DNA of 64,000 nt from Mycolicibacterium moriokaense (GTDB taxonomy: Bacteria; Actinomycetota; Actinomycetes; Mycobacteriales; Mycobacteriaceae): positions 2,294,001 to 2,358,000 of the forward strand of contig NZ_AP022560.1 of the NCBI RefSeq assembly GCF_010726085.1, given 5' to 3'. Under the pieces are notes generated by a model that worked only from the letters and a program-made list of their open reading frames with translations, was not told the origin of the DNA and did no database searches. The position numbers were made by a program, and so were the translations under genes. Within the stretch, counting starts at the first letter, position 1, and every line of letters starts with the position of its first letter. Shown here one piece after another: positions 54,332 through 62,584 of this stretch.

Positions 54332-55510
54332 GTGTCCGGCGGTATGAGTTTCGAGCTGAGCGAGGATCAGCAGACCATTCGTCAGGCCGTCGCCGAGCTG
54401 TGCAGCAAGTTCGACGACGAGTACTGGATGCGGAAAGACCTTGCGCACGAATTCCCGCAGGAGTTCTACGACGCGATCGCCTCCGGCGGGTGGTTGGGCA
54501 TGACCATCCCCGAGGAGTACGGCGGACACGGGTTGGGCATCACCGAGGCCACGCTGCTACTCGAGGAGGTCGCGCGGTCCGGCGCGGCGATGAACGGCGC
54601 CAGCGCCATCCACCTGACCATCTTCGGCATGCAGCCCGTCGTCAAGCACGGCTCCGACGAACTGAAGGCCGCAACGCTGCCGCGCATCGTCAACGGCGAT
54701 CTGCACGTCTGCTTCGGCGTCACCGAACCGACTGCCGGGCTGGACACCTCGCGTATCACGACGTTCGCGAAGCGCGAGGGGGACAAGTACCGGATCAACG
54801 GCCGCAAGGTGTGGATCTCCAAAGCGCAGGAGTCCGAGAAGATCCTGCTGCTCACCCGGACCACGCCGTACGACCAGGTCACCAAGAAGACCGACGGCAT
54901 GACGCTGTTCCTGACGGATCTGAACCGCGACCACGTCGACATCCGGCCGATCAAGAAGATGGGCCGCAACGCCGTCAGCAGCAACGAGGTGTTCATCGAC
55001 GATCTCGTCGTCCCCGTCGGCGATCGGGTCGGCGAGGAAGGCAAGGGGTTCAAGTACATCCTCGACGGGTTGAACCCGGAGCGGATGCTGATCGCCGCCG
55101 AAGCGCTGGGAATCGGACGCGTCGCACTCGAGAAGGCCGTCAAGTACGGCAACGAGCGCGTGGTGTTCAACCGGCCCATCGGCATGAACCAGGGACTGCA
55201 ATTCCCGCTCGCGGATTCCCTTGCCCGCCTTGACGCGGCTGAGCTCGTGCTGCGCAAGGCCACGTGGCTCTACGACAACGGCAAGCCCTGCGGGCGCGAG
55301 GCCAACACCGCCAAATACCTTTGTGCCGACGCCGGTTTCGGCGCCGCCGATCGCGCTCTGCAGCTGCACGGCGGCATGGGCTACTCCGAGGAGTACCACG
55401 TCTCACGGTATTTCCGCGAGTCGCGGCTGATGAAGATCGCGCCCGTCAGCCAGGAGATGATCCTGAACTTCCTCGGCGAGCACGTTCTCGGAATGCCGAG
55501 AAGCTACTGA
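54332..55510 (+). CDS. Acyl-CoA dehydrogenase
   Basis: 392 residues, GTG start with GAGGAGA upstream; ATG 54344 is an alternative. It has F-G-V-T-E-P-T-A-G-L-D-T-S-R in place of the usual E-P-G-x-G-S-D, K-V-W-I-S-K-A, and R-A-L-Q-L-H-G-G-M-G-Y-S-E-E-Y-H with a Glu in the usual base region. It starts a rightward beta-oxidation operon (CoA transferase, crotonase, thiolase, dehydrogenase). The end is followed by the remnant of an SDR gene. Confidence 0.88.
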   Translation: MSGGMSFELSEDQQTIRQAVAELCSKFDDEYWMRKDLAHEFPQEFYDAIASGGWLGMTIPEEYGGHGLGITEATLLLEEVARSGAAMNGASAIHLTIFGMQPVVKHGSDELKAATLPRIVNGDLHVCFGVTEPTAGLDTSRITTFAKREGDKYRINGRKVWISKAQESEKILLLTRTTPYDQVTKKTDGMTLFLTDLNRDHVDIRPIKKMGRNAVSSNEVFIDDLVVPVGDRVGEEGKGFKYILDGLNPERMLIAAEALGIGRVALEKAVKYGNERVVFNRPIGMNQGLQFPLADSLARLDAAELVLRKATWLYDNGKPCGREANTAKYLCADAGFGAADRALQLHGGMGYSEEYHVSRYFRESRLMKIAPVSQEMILNFLGEHVLGMPRSY

Positions 55511-55560
55511 TGGTCCTAACCGGGCATCTGTTGCCGGTCGACGGCGGAATGGTTATGTAG
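55510..55560 (+). pseudogene. Remnant C-terminus of an SDR gene
   Basis: The 16-residue frame M-V-L-T-G-H-L-L-P-V-D-G-G-M-V-M ends in TAG and matches the last strand of classical SDRs (V-T-G-x-x-L-P-V-D-G-G). Nothing upstream belongs to an SDR; the preceding acyl-CoA dehydrogenase ends at its overlapping TGA. It is most likely a scar of a deleted gene. Confidence 0.6.
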
Positions 55561-55564
55561 TCAC

Positions 55565-56779
55565 ATGAATGCGCCGTTGGCGGGCGTGACCGTCGTAGCG
55601 ATGGAGCAGGCCGTTGCCGCTCCGATGTGCACCCGCGTGCTCGCCGACTTCGGTGCCCGCGTGATCAAAGTGGAGAACCCCAATGGCGGCGACTTCGCTC
55701 GCGCCTACGACGACGTCGTCAACGGTCCCGGCGGGATGGCCGCACACTTCGTGTGGTGTAACCGCGGCAAGGAGTCGGTCACTCTCAACACGAAATCGCC
55801 GGAGGGGCTGGACCTGCTGCACCGGCTTCTCGACCGCGCCGACGCCTTCGTATCGAATCTCGCGCCGGGATCGACGGCCAGGATGGGAATCTCGGCGGCC
55901 GATCTGGCGGTCCGTCACCCCAATGTCATCCCCGTCGAGATCGACGGTTACGGCCCCGGCGGTCCGATCTCGCACAAGCGCGCGTATGACCTTCTGGTGC
56001 AGGCGGAGTCGGGCTCATGTGCCGTCACCGGCTACCCGGGTATGCCTGCCAAACCCGGGCCTGCGGTCGCCGACTTCACGACGGGCCTGTACGCCGCGAT
56101 CTCCATTCTGGCGCTGTTGTTCGCGCGGGGGAGACGCCACGACGGTGCCGCGGCCCCCGCGGTCGAACTGAGCCTGTTCGACGTGATGACCGATGTCATG
56201 GGTTACGCGCTGACCTACACCCAGCATTCGGGCATCGACCAGGAGCCTCTCGGCGTCGGCTCACCCGCGGTTGCGCCCTACGGGGCATACCCGACCCGTG
56301 ACGGTCAGACCGTGGTGCTGGGGACGACGAACGACCGCGAATGGCAGCGCGTCGCCCGCGAGATCATCGACCGGCCCGACCTCGCCGACGATCGACGCTT
56401 CGCCACCAATCCGGGGCGTTGCGAACACCGGGAGATCCTCGACGAGGCCATCCGATCCTGGTGTGCCCAGTACGATCTGGCCGAGATTCAGAAGATCGCC
56501 GACGCTGCGGGCATCGGCAATTCCCGCTACAACCTGCCCAGCGAGGTCGTCGCGCACCCGCACCTGACCGCGCGCGATCGGTGGCGCACGGTGGCCACGC
56601 CGGTGGGCGACATCCAGGCGCTGCGGCCGCCGCCGGTCATCAGCGGGTTCGAACAGCCGATGGGCGCGATACCCGGGCTCGGCGAGCACACCGACGCCGT
56701 CCTGAGCGAATTGGGTTTGACCGCAGAGGAACTCAGTCGGCTACGGGCCGACGGCGTGATCGGACCGGCATACCCGTGA
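55565..56779 (+). CDS. CaiB/BaiF-type (family III) CoA transferase
   Basis: 404 residues, standard single-domain length. N-terminal G-V-T-V-V-A-M-E-Q-A-V-A-A-P-M-C-T-R and R-V-I-K-V-E-N-P-N-G-G-D; catalytic Asp170 in V-A-D-F-T-T-G. It transfers CoA from a donor thioester to a carboxylate. Its stop overlaps the crotonase start by 4 bp. The first codons come just after the SDR remnant. Confidence 0.9.
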   Translation: MNAPLAGVTVVAMEQAVAAPMCTRVLADFGARVIKVENPNGGDFARAYDDVVNGPGGMAAHFVWCNRGKESVTLNTKSPEGLDLLHRLLDRADAFVSNLAPGSTARMGISAADLAVRHPNVIPVEIDGYGPGGPISHKRAYDLLVQAESGSCAVTGYPGMPAKPGPAVADFTTGLYAAISILALLFARGRRHDGAAAPAVELSLFDVMTDVMGYALTYTQHSGIDQEPLGVGSPAVAPYGAYPTRDGQTVVLGTTNDREWQRVAREIIDRPDLADDRRFATNPGRCEHREILDEAIRSWCAQYDLAEIQKIADAAGIGNSRYNLPSEVVAHPHLTARDRWRTVATPVGDIQALRPPPVISGFEQPMGAIPGLGEHTDAVLSELGLTAEELSRLRADGVIGPAYP

Positions 56780-57573
56780 GCGAAGACCAGGTGCTGTTGC
56801 GCGAGGACCGCGACGGGGTCCGCACGCTGACGCTGAACCGGCCCGACCGCAAGAACGCGATCAACGCGCAGTTGTGGGAGGAGCTGGCCGACGCCCTACG
56901 CGCCGCCGCGCGAGACACCGAGTTGCGCGCGTTGGTGATCACAGGTGCGGGCGGGGCGTTCTGCTCCGGCGCCGACATCTCCACGGGTGAGGACATCCAT
57001 CCGCGGCACAAGCTGCGCCGGCTGACCGAGGTGGCGCTCGCGCTGCATGAGCTGACTGTCCCGACGATTGCGAAGGTGAACGGCGTGGCCGTCGGCGCGG
57101 GCTGGAACCTGGCGCTCGGCTGCGACCTCGTCGTCGCGACGCCCGAGTCGCGGTTCTGCCAGATCTTCTCCAAGCGCGGCTTGTCGGTCGATCTCGGCGG
57201 GTCCTGGCTGCTGCCCAAGCTCGTGGGCCTGCAGCAGGCCAAACGGCTGGTGCTACTGGCCGACATGATCGACGCGGAGGAGGCGCGGTCGATGGGCCTC
57301 GTCACCTGGGTCAAGGCGGCCGACGAGATCGACGGGTTCGTCGCCGACCTCGCGGGCCGTCTCGCCGCAGGCCCGCCCGTCGCGCTGGCGCAGAGCAAGG
57401 CCCTGCTCAACGACGGCGCCAACGCGACACTGCGCGAAGCGCTCGCCAACGAGGCCCGAGCGCAACCGGGAAATTTCGCCACTGCAGACTCAACGGAGGC
57501 GTATGCCGCATTCGCGCAGAAGCGCGATGCGACGTTCACCGGCCAATGGGCAGTACCAAGATCGGAGAAGTGA
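56776..57573 (+). CDS. Enoyl-CoA hydratase/isomerase, PaaG-like
   Basis: 265 residues, GTGA overlap. Oxyanion loop A-F-C-S-G-A-D-I and G-V-A-V-G-A-G-W-N-L-A; Asp139 in S-V-D-L-G-G-S-W-L-L-P matches the isomerase-type catalytic Asp seen in PaaG-like enzymes, while the hydratase glutamates are absent. It may shift a double bond in an enoyl-CoA or oxepin-like intermediate before thiolysis by the next gene. Confidence 0.86.
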   Translation: MSEDQVLLREDRDGVRTLTLNRPDRKNAINAQLWEELADALRAAARDTELRALVITGAGGAFCSGADISTGEDIHPRHKLRRLTEVALALHELTVPTIAKVNGVAVGAGWNLALGCDLVVATPESRFCQIFSKRGLSVDLGGSWLLPKLVGLQQAKRLVLLADMIDAEEARSMGLVTWVKAADEIDGFVADLAGRLAAGPPVALAQSKALLNDGANATLREALANEARAQPGNFATADSTEAYAAFAQKRDATFTGQWAVPRSEK

Positions 57574-57575
57574 AG

Positions 57576-58721
57576 ATGCGCGAAGCAGTCATCGTCGAGG
57601 CGGTGCGCACCCCCGTCGGGAAGCGCAACGGCGGACTGTCGGAGATTCACGCCGCAGACCTGTCCGCGATCGTCCTCAACGCGCTGATGGAGCGGGCCGG
57701 GGTGGACCCCGAGATCGTCGACGACGTGGTGTGGGGCTGCGTCTCACAGGTGGGCGATCAGTCCAGCAACATCGGCCGCTATTCGGTGCTGGCGGCGGGC
57801 TGGCCCGAGCACATCCCCGGTACGACGGTCAACCGCGCCTGCGGTTCGAGCCAGCAGGCACTCGACTTCGCGGTGCAGGCGGTGATGTCGGGTCAGCAGG
57901 ACGTCGTCGTCGCGGGTGGCGTCGAGGTGATGAGCCGGGTGCCGCTGGGGGCGGCCCGTTCCACCGGCATGCCGTACGGCCCCAAAGTCCTTGAGCGGTA
58001 TGGCGATTTCTCGTTCAACCAGGGCATCTCCGCGGAGATGATCGCTCAGAAGTGGGGCTTCTCGCGGACCCGGCTCGACGAGTACTCGGTGCGCTCCCAT
58101 GAGCTGGCGGCGGCCGCACAGGACAGCGGCGCGTTCGAGACCCAGATCATGCCCGTCTTCACCGACGGCGAGCCCGTCGTCGCCGACGAAGGGGTGCGGC
58201 GGGGGACCACCGTCGAGAAGCTGGCCGGACTCAAGCCGGCGTTCAAGGAGGACGGCGTCATCCACGCGGGTAACTCGTCGCAGATCTCCGACGGCGCCGC
58301 CGCGCTTTTGGTGATGGCCGCCGAGAATGCCCTGGCGATGGGACTGCGGCCGATCGCCAGCTATCGCGCCGGTGCGGTCACCGGGGCCGACCCGGTGCTG
58401 ATGCTGACGGGTCCGATTCCCGCCACCGAGAAGGTGCTGCACAAGGCGGGCGTCACGCTCGACGAAGTCGGTGTCTTCGAGGTCAACGAAGCGTTCGCGC
58501 CGGTGCCGTTGGCCTGGCTGGCCGAAACGGGCGCCGATGAGGCGAAACTCAACCCGCTCGGCGGGGCGATCGCGCTCGGTCATCCGCTCGGGGCCTCGGG
58601 GGCGGTGCTGATGACGCGCATGCTCAACCACATGCGCGACAACGGAATTCGCTTCGGGCTGCAGACCATGTGCGAGGGCGGCGGCACCGCCAACGCCACG
58701 CTGGTAGAACTCATCGCGTAG
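57576..58721 (+). CDS. Acetyl-CoA acetyltransferase / 3-ketoacyl-CoA thiolase
   Basis: 381 residues from ATG 57576, with GGAGAAG upstream. Nucleophilic Cys89 in N-R-A-C-G-S-S-Q-Q-A-L, N-E-A-F-A-P-V, G-H-P-L-G-A-S-G-A, and the terminal M-C-E-G-G-G-T-A-N-A with the second catalytic Cys. It cleaves 3-oxoacyl-CoA to acetyl- or propionyl-CoA and a shortened acyl-CoA, completing a beta-oxidation set in this operon. Confidence 0.92.
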   Translation: MREAVIVEAVRTPVGKRNGGLSEIHAADLSAIVLNALMERAGVDPEIVDDVVWGCVSQVGDQSSNIGRYSVLAAGWPEHIPGTTVNRACGSSQQALDFAVQAVMSGQQDVVVAGGVEVMSRVPLGAARSTGMPYGPKVLERYGDFSFNQGISAEMIAQKWGFSRTRLDEYSVRSHELAAAAQDSGAFETQIMPVFTDGEPVVADEGVRRGTTVEKLAGLKPAFKEDGVIHAGNSSQISDGAAALLVMAAENALAMGLRPIASYRAGAVTGADPVLMLTGPIPATEKVLHKAGVTLDEVGVFEVNEAFAPVPLAWLAETGADEAKLNPLGGAIALGHPLGASGAVLMTRMLNHMRDNGIRFGLQTMCEGGGTANATLVELIA

Positions 58722-58761
58722 CGATGGAAGCAGAACTCACTACATAGATCGGACATATCGC

Positions 58762-59910
58762 GTGCGCAGAGACCTGTTCACCGAAGACCACGAAGCCTTC
58801 CGCGAGTTGGCCCGCCATTTCGTCGAGAAGGAGGTGGTTCCGCACTACCCGGAGTGGGAGAAGGGCGGACGCATGCCTCGCGACGTCTTCAAGCACATGG
58901 GCTCGCTCGGCATGCTCGGAATGGCCATCCCCGAGGAGTACGGCGGTGGTGGTGCACCCGATTACCGCTACAACGTGGTCTTGCAGGAGGAGGCGGCGCG
59001 GGCGCTGGTGACGCTGTCGACGGTGCGCACGCAGCTCGAGGTGATCCTGCCGTACTTCCTGCACTACGCGAACGAGGAACAGCGCAAGCGCTGGTTCCCC
59101 GGACTGGCCGCGGGCACGCTGCTGACCGCCGTCGCGATGACCGAACCCGGTACCGGGTCCGACCTGGCCGGCATGCGCACCAGCGCGGTGCGCGACGGTG
59201 ACGACTGGATCCTCAACGGCGCCAAGACCTTCATCACCGGCGGCATGCAGGCCGACCTGGTGATCGTCGTGGCGCGCACGTCGACCGACCCGGATAACCG
59301 GCGAAAAGGGTTGACGCTGTTCGTCGTCGAGGACGGCATGCCCGGGTTCACCCGTGGTCGTGAGCTGGAGAAGATGGGCTGCAAGGTCCAGGACACCGCG
59401 GAGCTGTCGTTCGTCGACGTCCGCGTGCCGAACGCCAACGTCCTGGGTGAAGTTGGCGAGGCGTTCGGCTACCTCGGCCACAACCTGCCGCAGGAACGGC
59501 TCACGGTGGCCGTCGGATCGGTGGCGCAGGCACGTTCAGCGATAGCGGCGGCGATCGACTACACCAAGAACCGCAAGGCATTCGGCACCCCGGTGGCGTC
59601 GTTCCAGAACACGAAGTTCGAGCTGGCGGCCTGCTCGACTGAGGTCGAGGCGGCCCAGGCGATGCTCGACCGGGCGGTGTCGCTGCACGTCGAGGGTGAG
59701 CTGTCGGCCGCCGACGCCGCCCGGGTGAAGCTGTTCTGCACCGAGATGCAGCAGCGCGTGGTGGACCGCTGCCTGCAGCTGTTCGGCGGATACGGCTACA
59801 TGATGGAGTATCCGATCGCGCGGCTCTATACCGATGCGCGCGTGGCCCGGATCTATGCGGGTACCAGCGAGGTGATGAAGGTGATCATCGCCAAGTCACT
59901 CGGCCTTTGA
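58762..59910 (+). CDS. Acyl-CoA dehydrogenase
   Basis: 382 residues, GTG start 40 bp after the thiolase stop. A-M-T-E-P-G-T-G-S-D-L-A-G-M near 127-140, K-T-F-I-T-G-G, R-K-A-F-G-T-P-V-A-S-F-Q, and R-I-Y-A-G-T-S-E-V-M-K, with a Y-G-Y-M-M-E-Y region near the C-terminus, fit long- or medium-chain acyl-CoA dehydrogenases. The operon ends here with a palindromic repeat. Confidence 0.92.
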   Translation: MRRDLFTEDHEAFRELARHFVEKEVVPHYPEWEKGGRMPRDVFKHMGSLGMLGMAIPEEYGGGGAPDYRYNVVLQEEAARALVTLSTVRTQLEVILPYFLHYANEEQRKRWFPGLAAGTLLTAVAMTEPGTGSDLAGMRTSAVRDGDDWILNGAKTFITGGMQADLVIVVARTSTDPDNRRKGLTLFVVEDGMPGFTRGRELEKMGCKVQDTAELSFVDVRVPNANVLGEVGEAFGYLGHNLPQERLTVAVGSVAQARSAIAAAIDYTKNRKAFGTPVASFQNTKFELAACSTEVEAAQAMLDRAVSLHVEGELSAADAARVKLFCTEMQQRVVDRCLQLFGGYGYMMEYPIARLYTDARVARIYAGTSEVMKVIIAKSLGL

Positions 59911-59916
59911 GTTTGC

Positions 59917-59965
59917 GATTTCGGCGTGCTGAGTCTCGCTGAGCGAGACCAAGCACGCCGAAATC
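59917..59965. repeat. Palindromic repeat family A, copy 2
   Basis: GATTTCGGCGTGCT (59917-59930) pairs with AGCACGCCGAAATC (59952-59965), and GTCTCGCT (59933-59940) with AGCGAGAC (59942-59949), so almost the whole element folds. The right arm contains the TGA stop (59964-59966) of the leftward LLM gene. Confidence 0.82.
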
Positions 59966-60887
59966 ACTGGGGGAGCTGGGGTTTGACGTCCTCGATCACC
60001 CATTGCGCATAGTCGAGGTACTCGTCGACACCCGAAACGGGTGGGAGCGGTACCGCACTGACGGTCACGCCCTGTTCGCCGAGCCAACTCAACTCGTCCA
60101 CGATCTCGGCCGCGCTCATTCCCGGGCGGGCGTGGGGATCTTCGCGTGCCACGTGACCCTCGCCGACCCGATTCGTGCCTAGACCGTGCATCACATCGAA
60201 GGGCCGGCCGTCGTAGGTCGGCTGAGACTTGATGAAGTCGATGCGCTCGGCGATCTGCTCGGGTGGAGTCAAAAACGACCACCACCCCGTCGCGTACTTC
60301 GCCGCCCTGCGCAACGCGGCATCGGCGTCGCCGCCTATCCAGATGGGCAGGTGTGGCTTCTGAATTGGCTTGGGCTCGAACGCGATGTCGTCGAACGAGA
60401 CGTACTTGCCCTCGAAACTCGGGAAATCGCTCGTCCACAATTCGACGATCGCCGCCAGGTACTCGTCGGCGATGCGGCCACGCTCATGGAATGGGACGCC
60501 GAGCAGGTCGAACTCCCCCTGGAGCCAGCCCACGCCGAACGTGACCATCATCCTGCCGCTGCTCATCCAGTCGGCGGTGGCGAGTGCCTTGGCGAGGACG
60601 ATCGGATGTTGCAGCGGCAGCACCGTGATACAGGAGTTGAGCGCTATCCGTTCGGTCGCCCCGGCGAGGTATGCCTGGGCCACAGTGGATTGCAGATAAT
60701 GCGGCCCGGACAATTCGACGTGCTCACGCGGGATCACGAAGTGCTCTGGGACGGCGATCATGTCGTATCCCCACTCGTCGGCGCACTTGGCCATCCGAGT
60801 CTGGTCGGAGCCGGTGACGGACGCCTCCCACGGCTGCGACATCGCTGGGAGCCGCAGCATGTGGGGGAGATTGAAGACGAGCTTCAC
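59964..60887 (-). CDS. LLM-class F420-dependent oxidoreductase
   Basis: 307 residues from GTG 60887. TIM barrel beginning M-K-L-V-F-N-L-P; V-P-E-H-F-V-I-P, F-G-V-G-W-L-Q-G-E-F and P-I-W-I-G-G are typical of the actinobacterial F420-dependent LLM group. It is followed 5 bp downstream on the map by the SDR gene start region (SDR stop 60893), so SDR and LLM form one leftward operon. Likely reduces or oxidises a hydride-accepting intermediate. Confidence 0.85.
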   Translation of the reverse strand: MKLVFNLPHMLRLPAMSQPWEASVTGSDQTRMAKCADEWGYDMIAVPEHFVIPREHVELSGPHYLQSTVAQAYLAGATERIALNSCITVLPLQHPIVLAKALATADWMSSGRMMVTFGVGWLQGEFDLLGVPFHERGRIADEYLAAIVELWTSDFPSFEGKYVSFDDIAFEPKPIQKPHLPIWIGGDADAALRRAAKYATGWWSFLTPPEQIAERIDFIKSQPTYDGRPFDVMHGLGTNRVGEGHVAREDPHARPGMSAAEIVDELSWLGEQGVTVSAVPLPPVSGVDEYLDYAQWVIEDVKPQLPQ

Positions 60888-60892
60888 ACGCG

Positions 60893-61732
60893 CTACTTAA
60901 GCATGCTTCCCGCATCGACCGTGACGGGAAGGCCCGTGATGTAACGGGATTCGTCGGAGGCCAGGAACAGCACCGCATTGCTGACATCGACCGGCTCGAC
61001 CCAACCGACGGGAAGCACGTGCATGAACTGCGCGGCGACGGCGAGGTCGTCGGGGCCCGGGTTCTCCAGATCCGGACGGAAGAGCTTCATCGTGCCCTCG
61101 TTCATGAACAGCGGTGTGTTCACATTGGTGGGGCAGACGGCGTTGACGCGGATCGAGTGTTGTCCGAGTTCGACGGCGAACGTGCGCATCAGGCCGATCA
61201 CGCCGTGCTTGGCGGCGATGTAGTGACCGGTGTGGGGATACGCCTTCAGGCCGCCCACCGAGCTGGTGAGGATGATCGAACCGCCCCGGCCTCCCGACAA
61301 CAGATGGGGGACAGCGGCTTTCACGGTCTTCCAGACACCCGCCAGGTTGACGTCGATCATGTCGGTCCAGTCGTCTTCGCTGGTCTTGTCCAGCGTCGCC
61401 CCGCCGTTGCCGATGCCCGCGTTGGCGACGACGATGTCCAAGCGTCCGAGTTGTTCGACGCCGCTGTCGACGACGGACTTGAGCGCGTCATAGTCACGCA
61501 CGTCGACCTCGGCGGTGACGATGCGTCGGTTCAGGTTTTTCACCAGATCGGCGGTCTCGGCCAGATCGTCGGGAGTCGCGGCGGGGATATCGGTCTGGCT
61601 GCTGATTCGCTTGCACACGTCGACCGCGATGATGTCGGCGCCCTCCTCGGCGAGCCGCACCGCGTGACTACGGCCCTGACCACGTGCCGCGCCGCTGATG
61701 AACGCGACCTTCCCCTCGACTCGCCCACCCAT
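60893..61732 (-). CDS. Mycofactocin-coupled SDR oxidoreductase (second copy)
   Basis: 279 residues from ATG 61732, with GCGAGGTGG upstream. It has the same signatures as the SDR at 40952 (G-R-V-E-G-K-V-A-F-I-S-G-A-A-R-G-Q-G, long insertion, Y-I-A-A-K-H, V-E-P-V-D-V-S-N). It differs mainly at residues 45-60 and at its C-terminus. A TetR-like half palindrome at 61761-61777 lies 28 bp upstream. It likely oxidises an alcohol, with mycofactocin as electron acceptor. Confidence 0.87.
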   Translation of the reverse strand: MGGRVEGKVAFISGAARGQGRSHAVRLAEEGADIIAVDVCKRISSQTDIPAATPDDLAETADLVKNLNRRIVTAEVDVRDYDALKSVVDSGVEQLGRLDIVVANAGIGNGGATLDKTSEDDWTDMIDVNLAGVWKTVKAAVPHLLSGGRGGSIILTSSVGGLKAYPHTGHYIAAKHGVIGLMRTFAVELGQHSIRVNAVCPTNVNTPLFMNEGTMKLFRPDLENPGPDDLAVAAQFMHVLPVGWVEPVDVSNAVLFLASDESRYITGLPVTVDAGSMLK

Positions 61733-61760
61733 GTCGCCACCTCGCTTAGTTAGATCAGAA

Positions 61761-61777
61761 TTTGTCGATCGATCAGG
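61761..61777. promoter_or_regulatory. Partial TGATCGATCGA-type operator
   Basis: TTTGTCGATCGATCAGG shares TTTG and CGATCGATCA with the perfect palindrome at 62533 and lies between the SDR start (61732) and the TetR gene end (61849). Confidence 0.5.
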
Positions 61778-61848
61778 AGCGTGGCACTGATCCCGACGGG
61801 TGTCAACCATCAATCCGCCCGCCCGCGAACACGGACGGGTGCGGAGGA

Positions 61849-62463
61849 CTAGGTTCGCGCCGTCGGCGGTGCGGCTACGCCCTGCGGATCGGTCAGCAGA
61901 TTCATCCAGCGCTCCATGAACGCACGCATCTGGTCGTGGCCGAGCGTGACGCCGACCGTGTCCTCGTTGCAGAGGCTGCGCGCGATCTGTGCGATGAGCA
62001 TCGAGACAGCGATCGGTGGGTAGTCGTCGAGGTCGACGCCCTTGGCGCGCAGTGCGACCGTCACCGCCGCGGTCTCGATGTCCCGTACCCGCTCCGCGTA
62101 CGCCTTCAGTTCCGTGCGAATTGCCTTGCGGTGGTTGGCCAGGGCCATGAATTCGGTGTTCAGGCCGGTCATCCGGGAATCGCTGTTGATCAGCCACAGC
62201 GTGTGCAAGGGATCGTCGTCGGTAAGCGCGGCGCGCATGTTCTCCAACGAGGCTTCGGCGCCGGAGCGCAGCACCTCCACGAAGAGGTCGTCCATCGTGG
62301 GGAAGTAGTAGTAGACCAGCGCCTGTTTGACGCCGGCCTCGGTGGCTACCCGGCGAGAGGTCGCCGCCGCGTAGCCTTCGTCGCGCATGATCTTCGCGGT
62401 CGCCTCGATGAGGCGCTGCCGTGCGCCGGTGTCAGCGGGCTTGCGGGTCTTGGAACCAGGCAT
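61849..62463 (-). CDS. TetR-family transcriptional regulator
   Basis: 204 residues from ATG 62463. The helix-turn-helix is A-A-T-S-R-R-V-A-T-E-A-G-V-K-Q-A-L-V-Y-Y-Y-F, preceded by a Lys/Arg-rich arm. It is divergent from the P450 gene, with a perfect 18-bp palindrome between them, and upstream of the mycofactocin-type SDR on the same strand. It probably represses itself, the P450 and the SDR-LLM operon. Confidence 0.88.
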   Translation of the reverse strand: MPGSKTRKPADTGARQRLIEATAKIMRDEGYAAATSRRVATEAGVKQALVYYYFPTMDDLFVEVLRSGAEASLENMRAALTDDDPLHTLWLINSDSRMTGLNTEFMALANHRKAIRTELKAYAERVRDIETAAVTVALRAKGVDLDDYPPIAVSMLIAQIARSLCNEDTVGVTLGHDQMRAFMERWMNLLTDPQGVAAPPTART

Positions 62464-62532
62464 TCAGCGGCCCCCAGCTCGATTGCTTGACCGGGTTTCG
62501 CGGTCCATGGTACGCATGTCGCATATTATCAG

Positions 62533-62550
62533 TTTGATCGATCGATCAAA
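62533..62550. promoter_or_regulatory. Perfect palindrome TTTGATCGATCGATCAAA
   Basis: 18 bp, flanked by AT-rich sequence, between the divergent TetR (62463) and P450 (62585) genes. Strong candidate TetR operator. Confidence 0.72.
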
Positions 62551-62584
62551 TATTGCTCCGGACTTCAGAGGGAGACCGATACGC

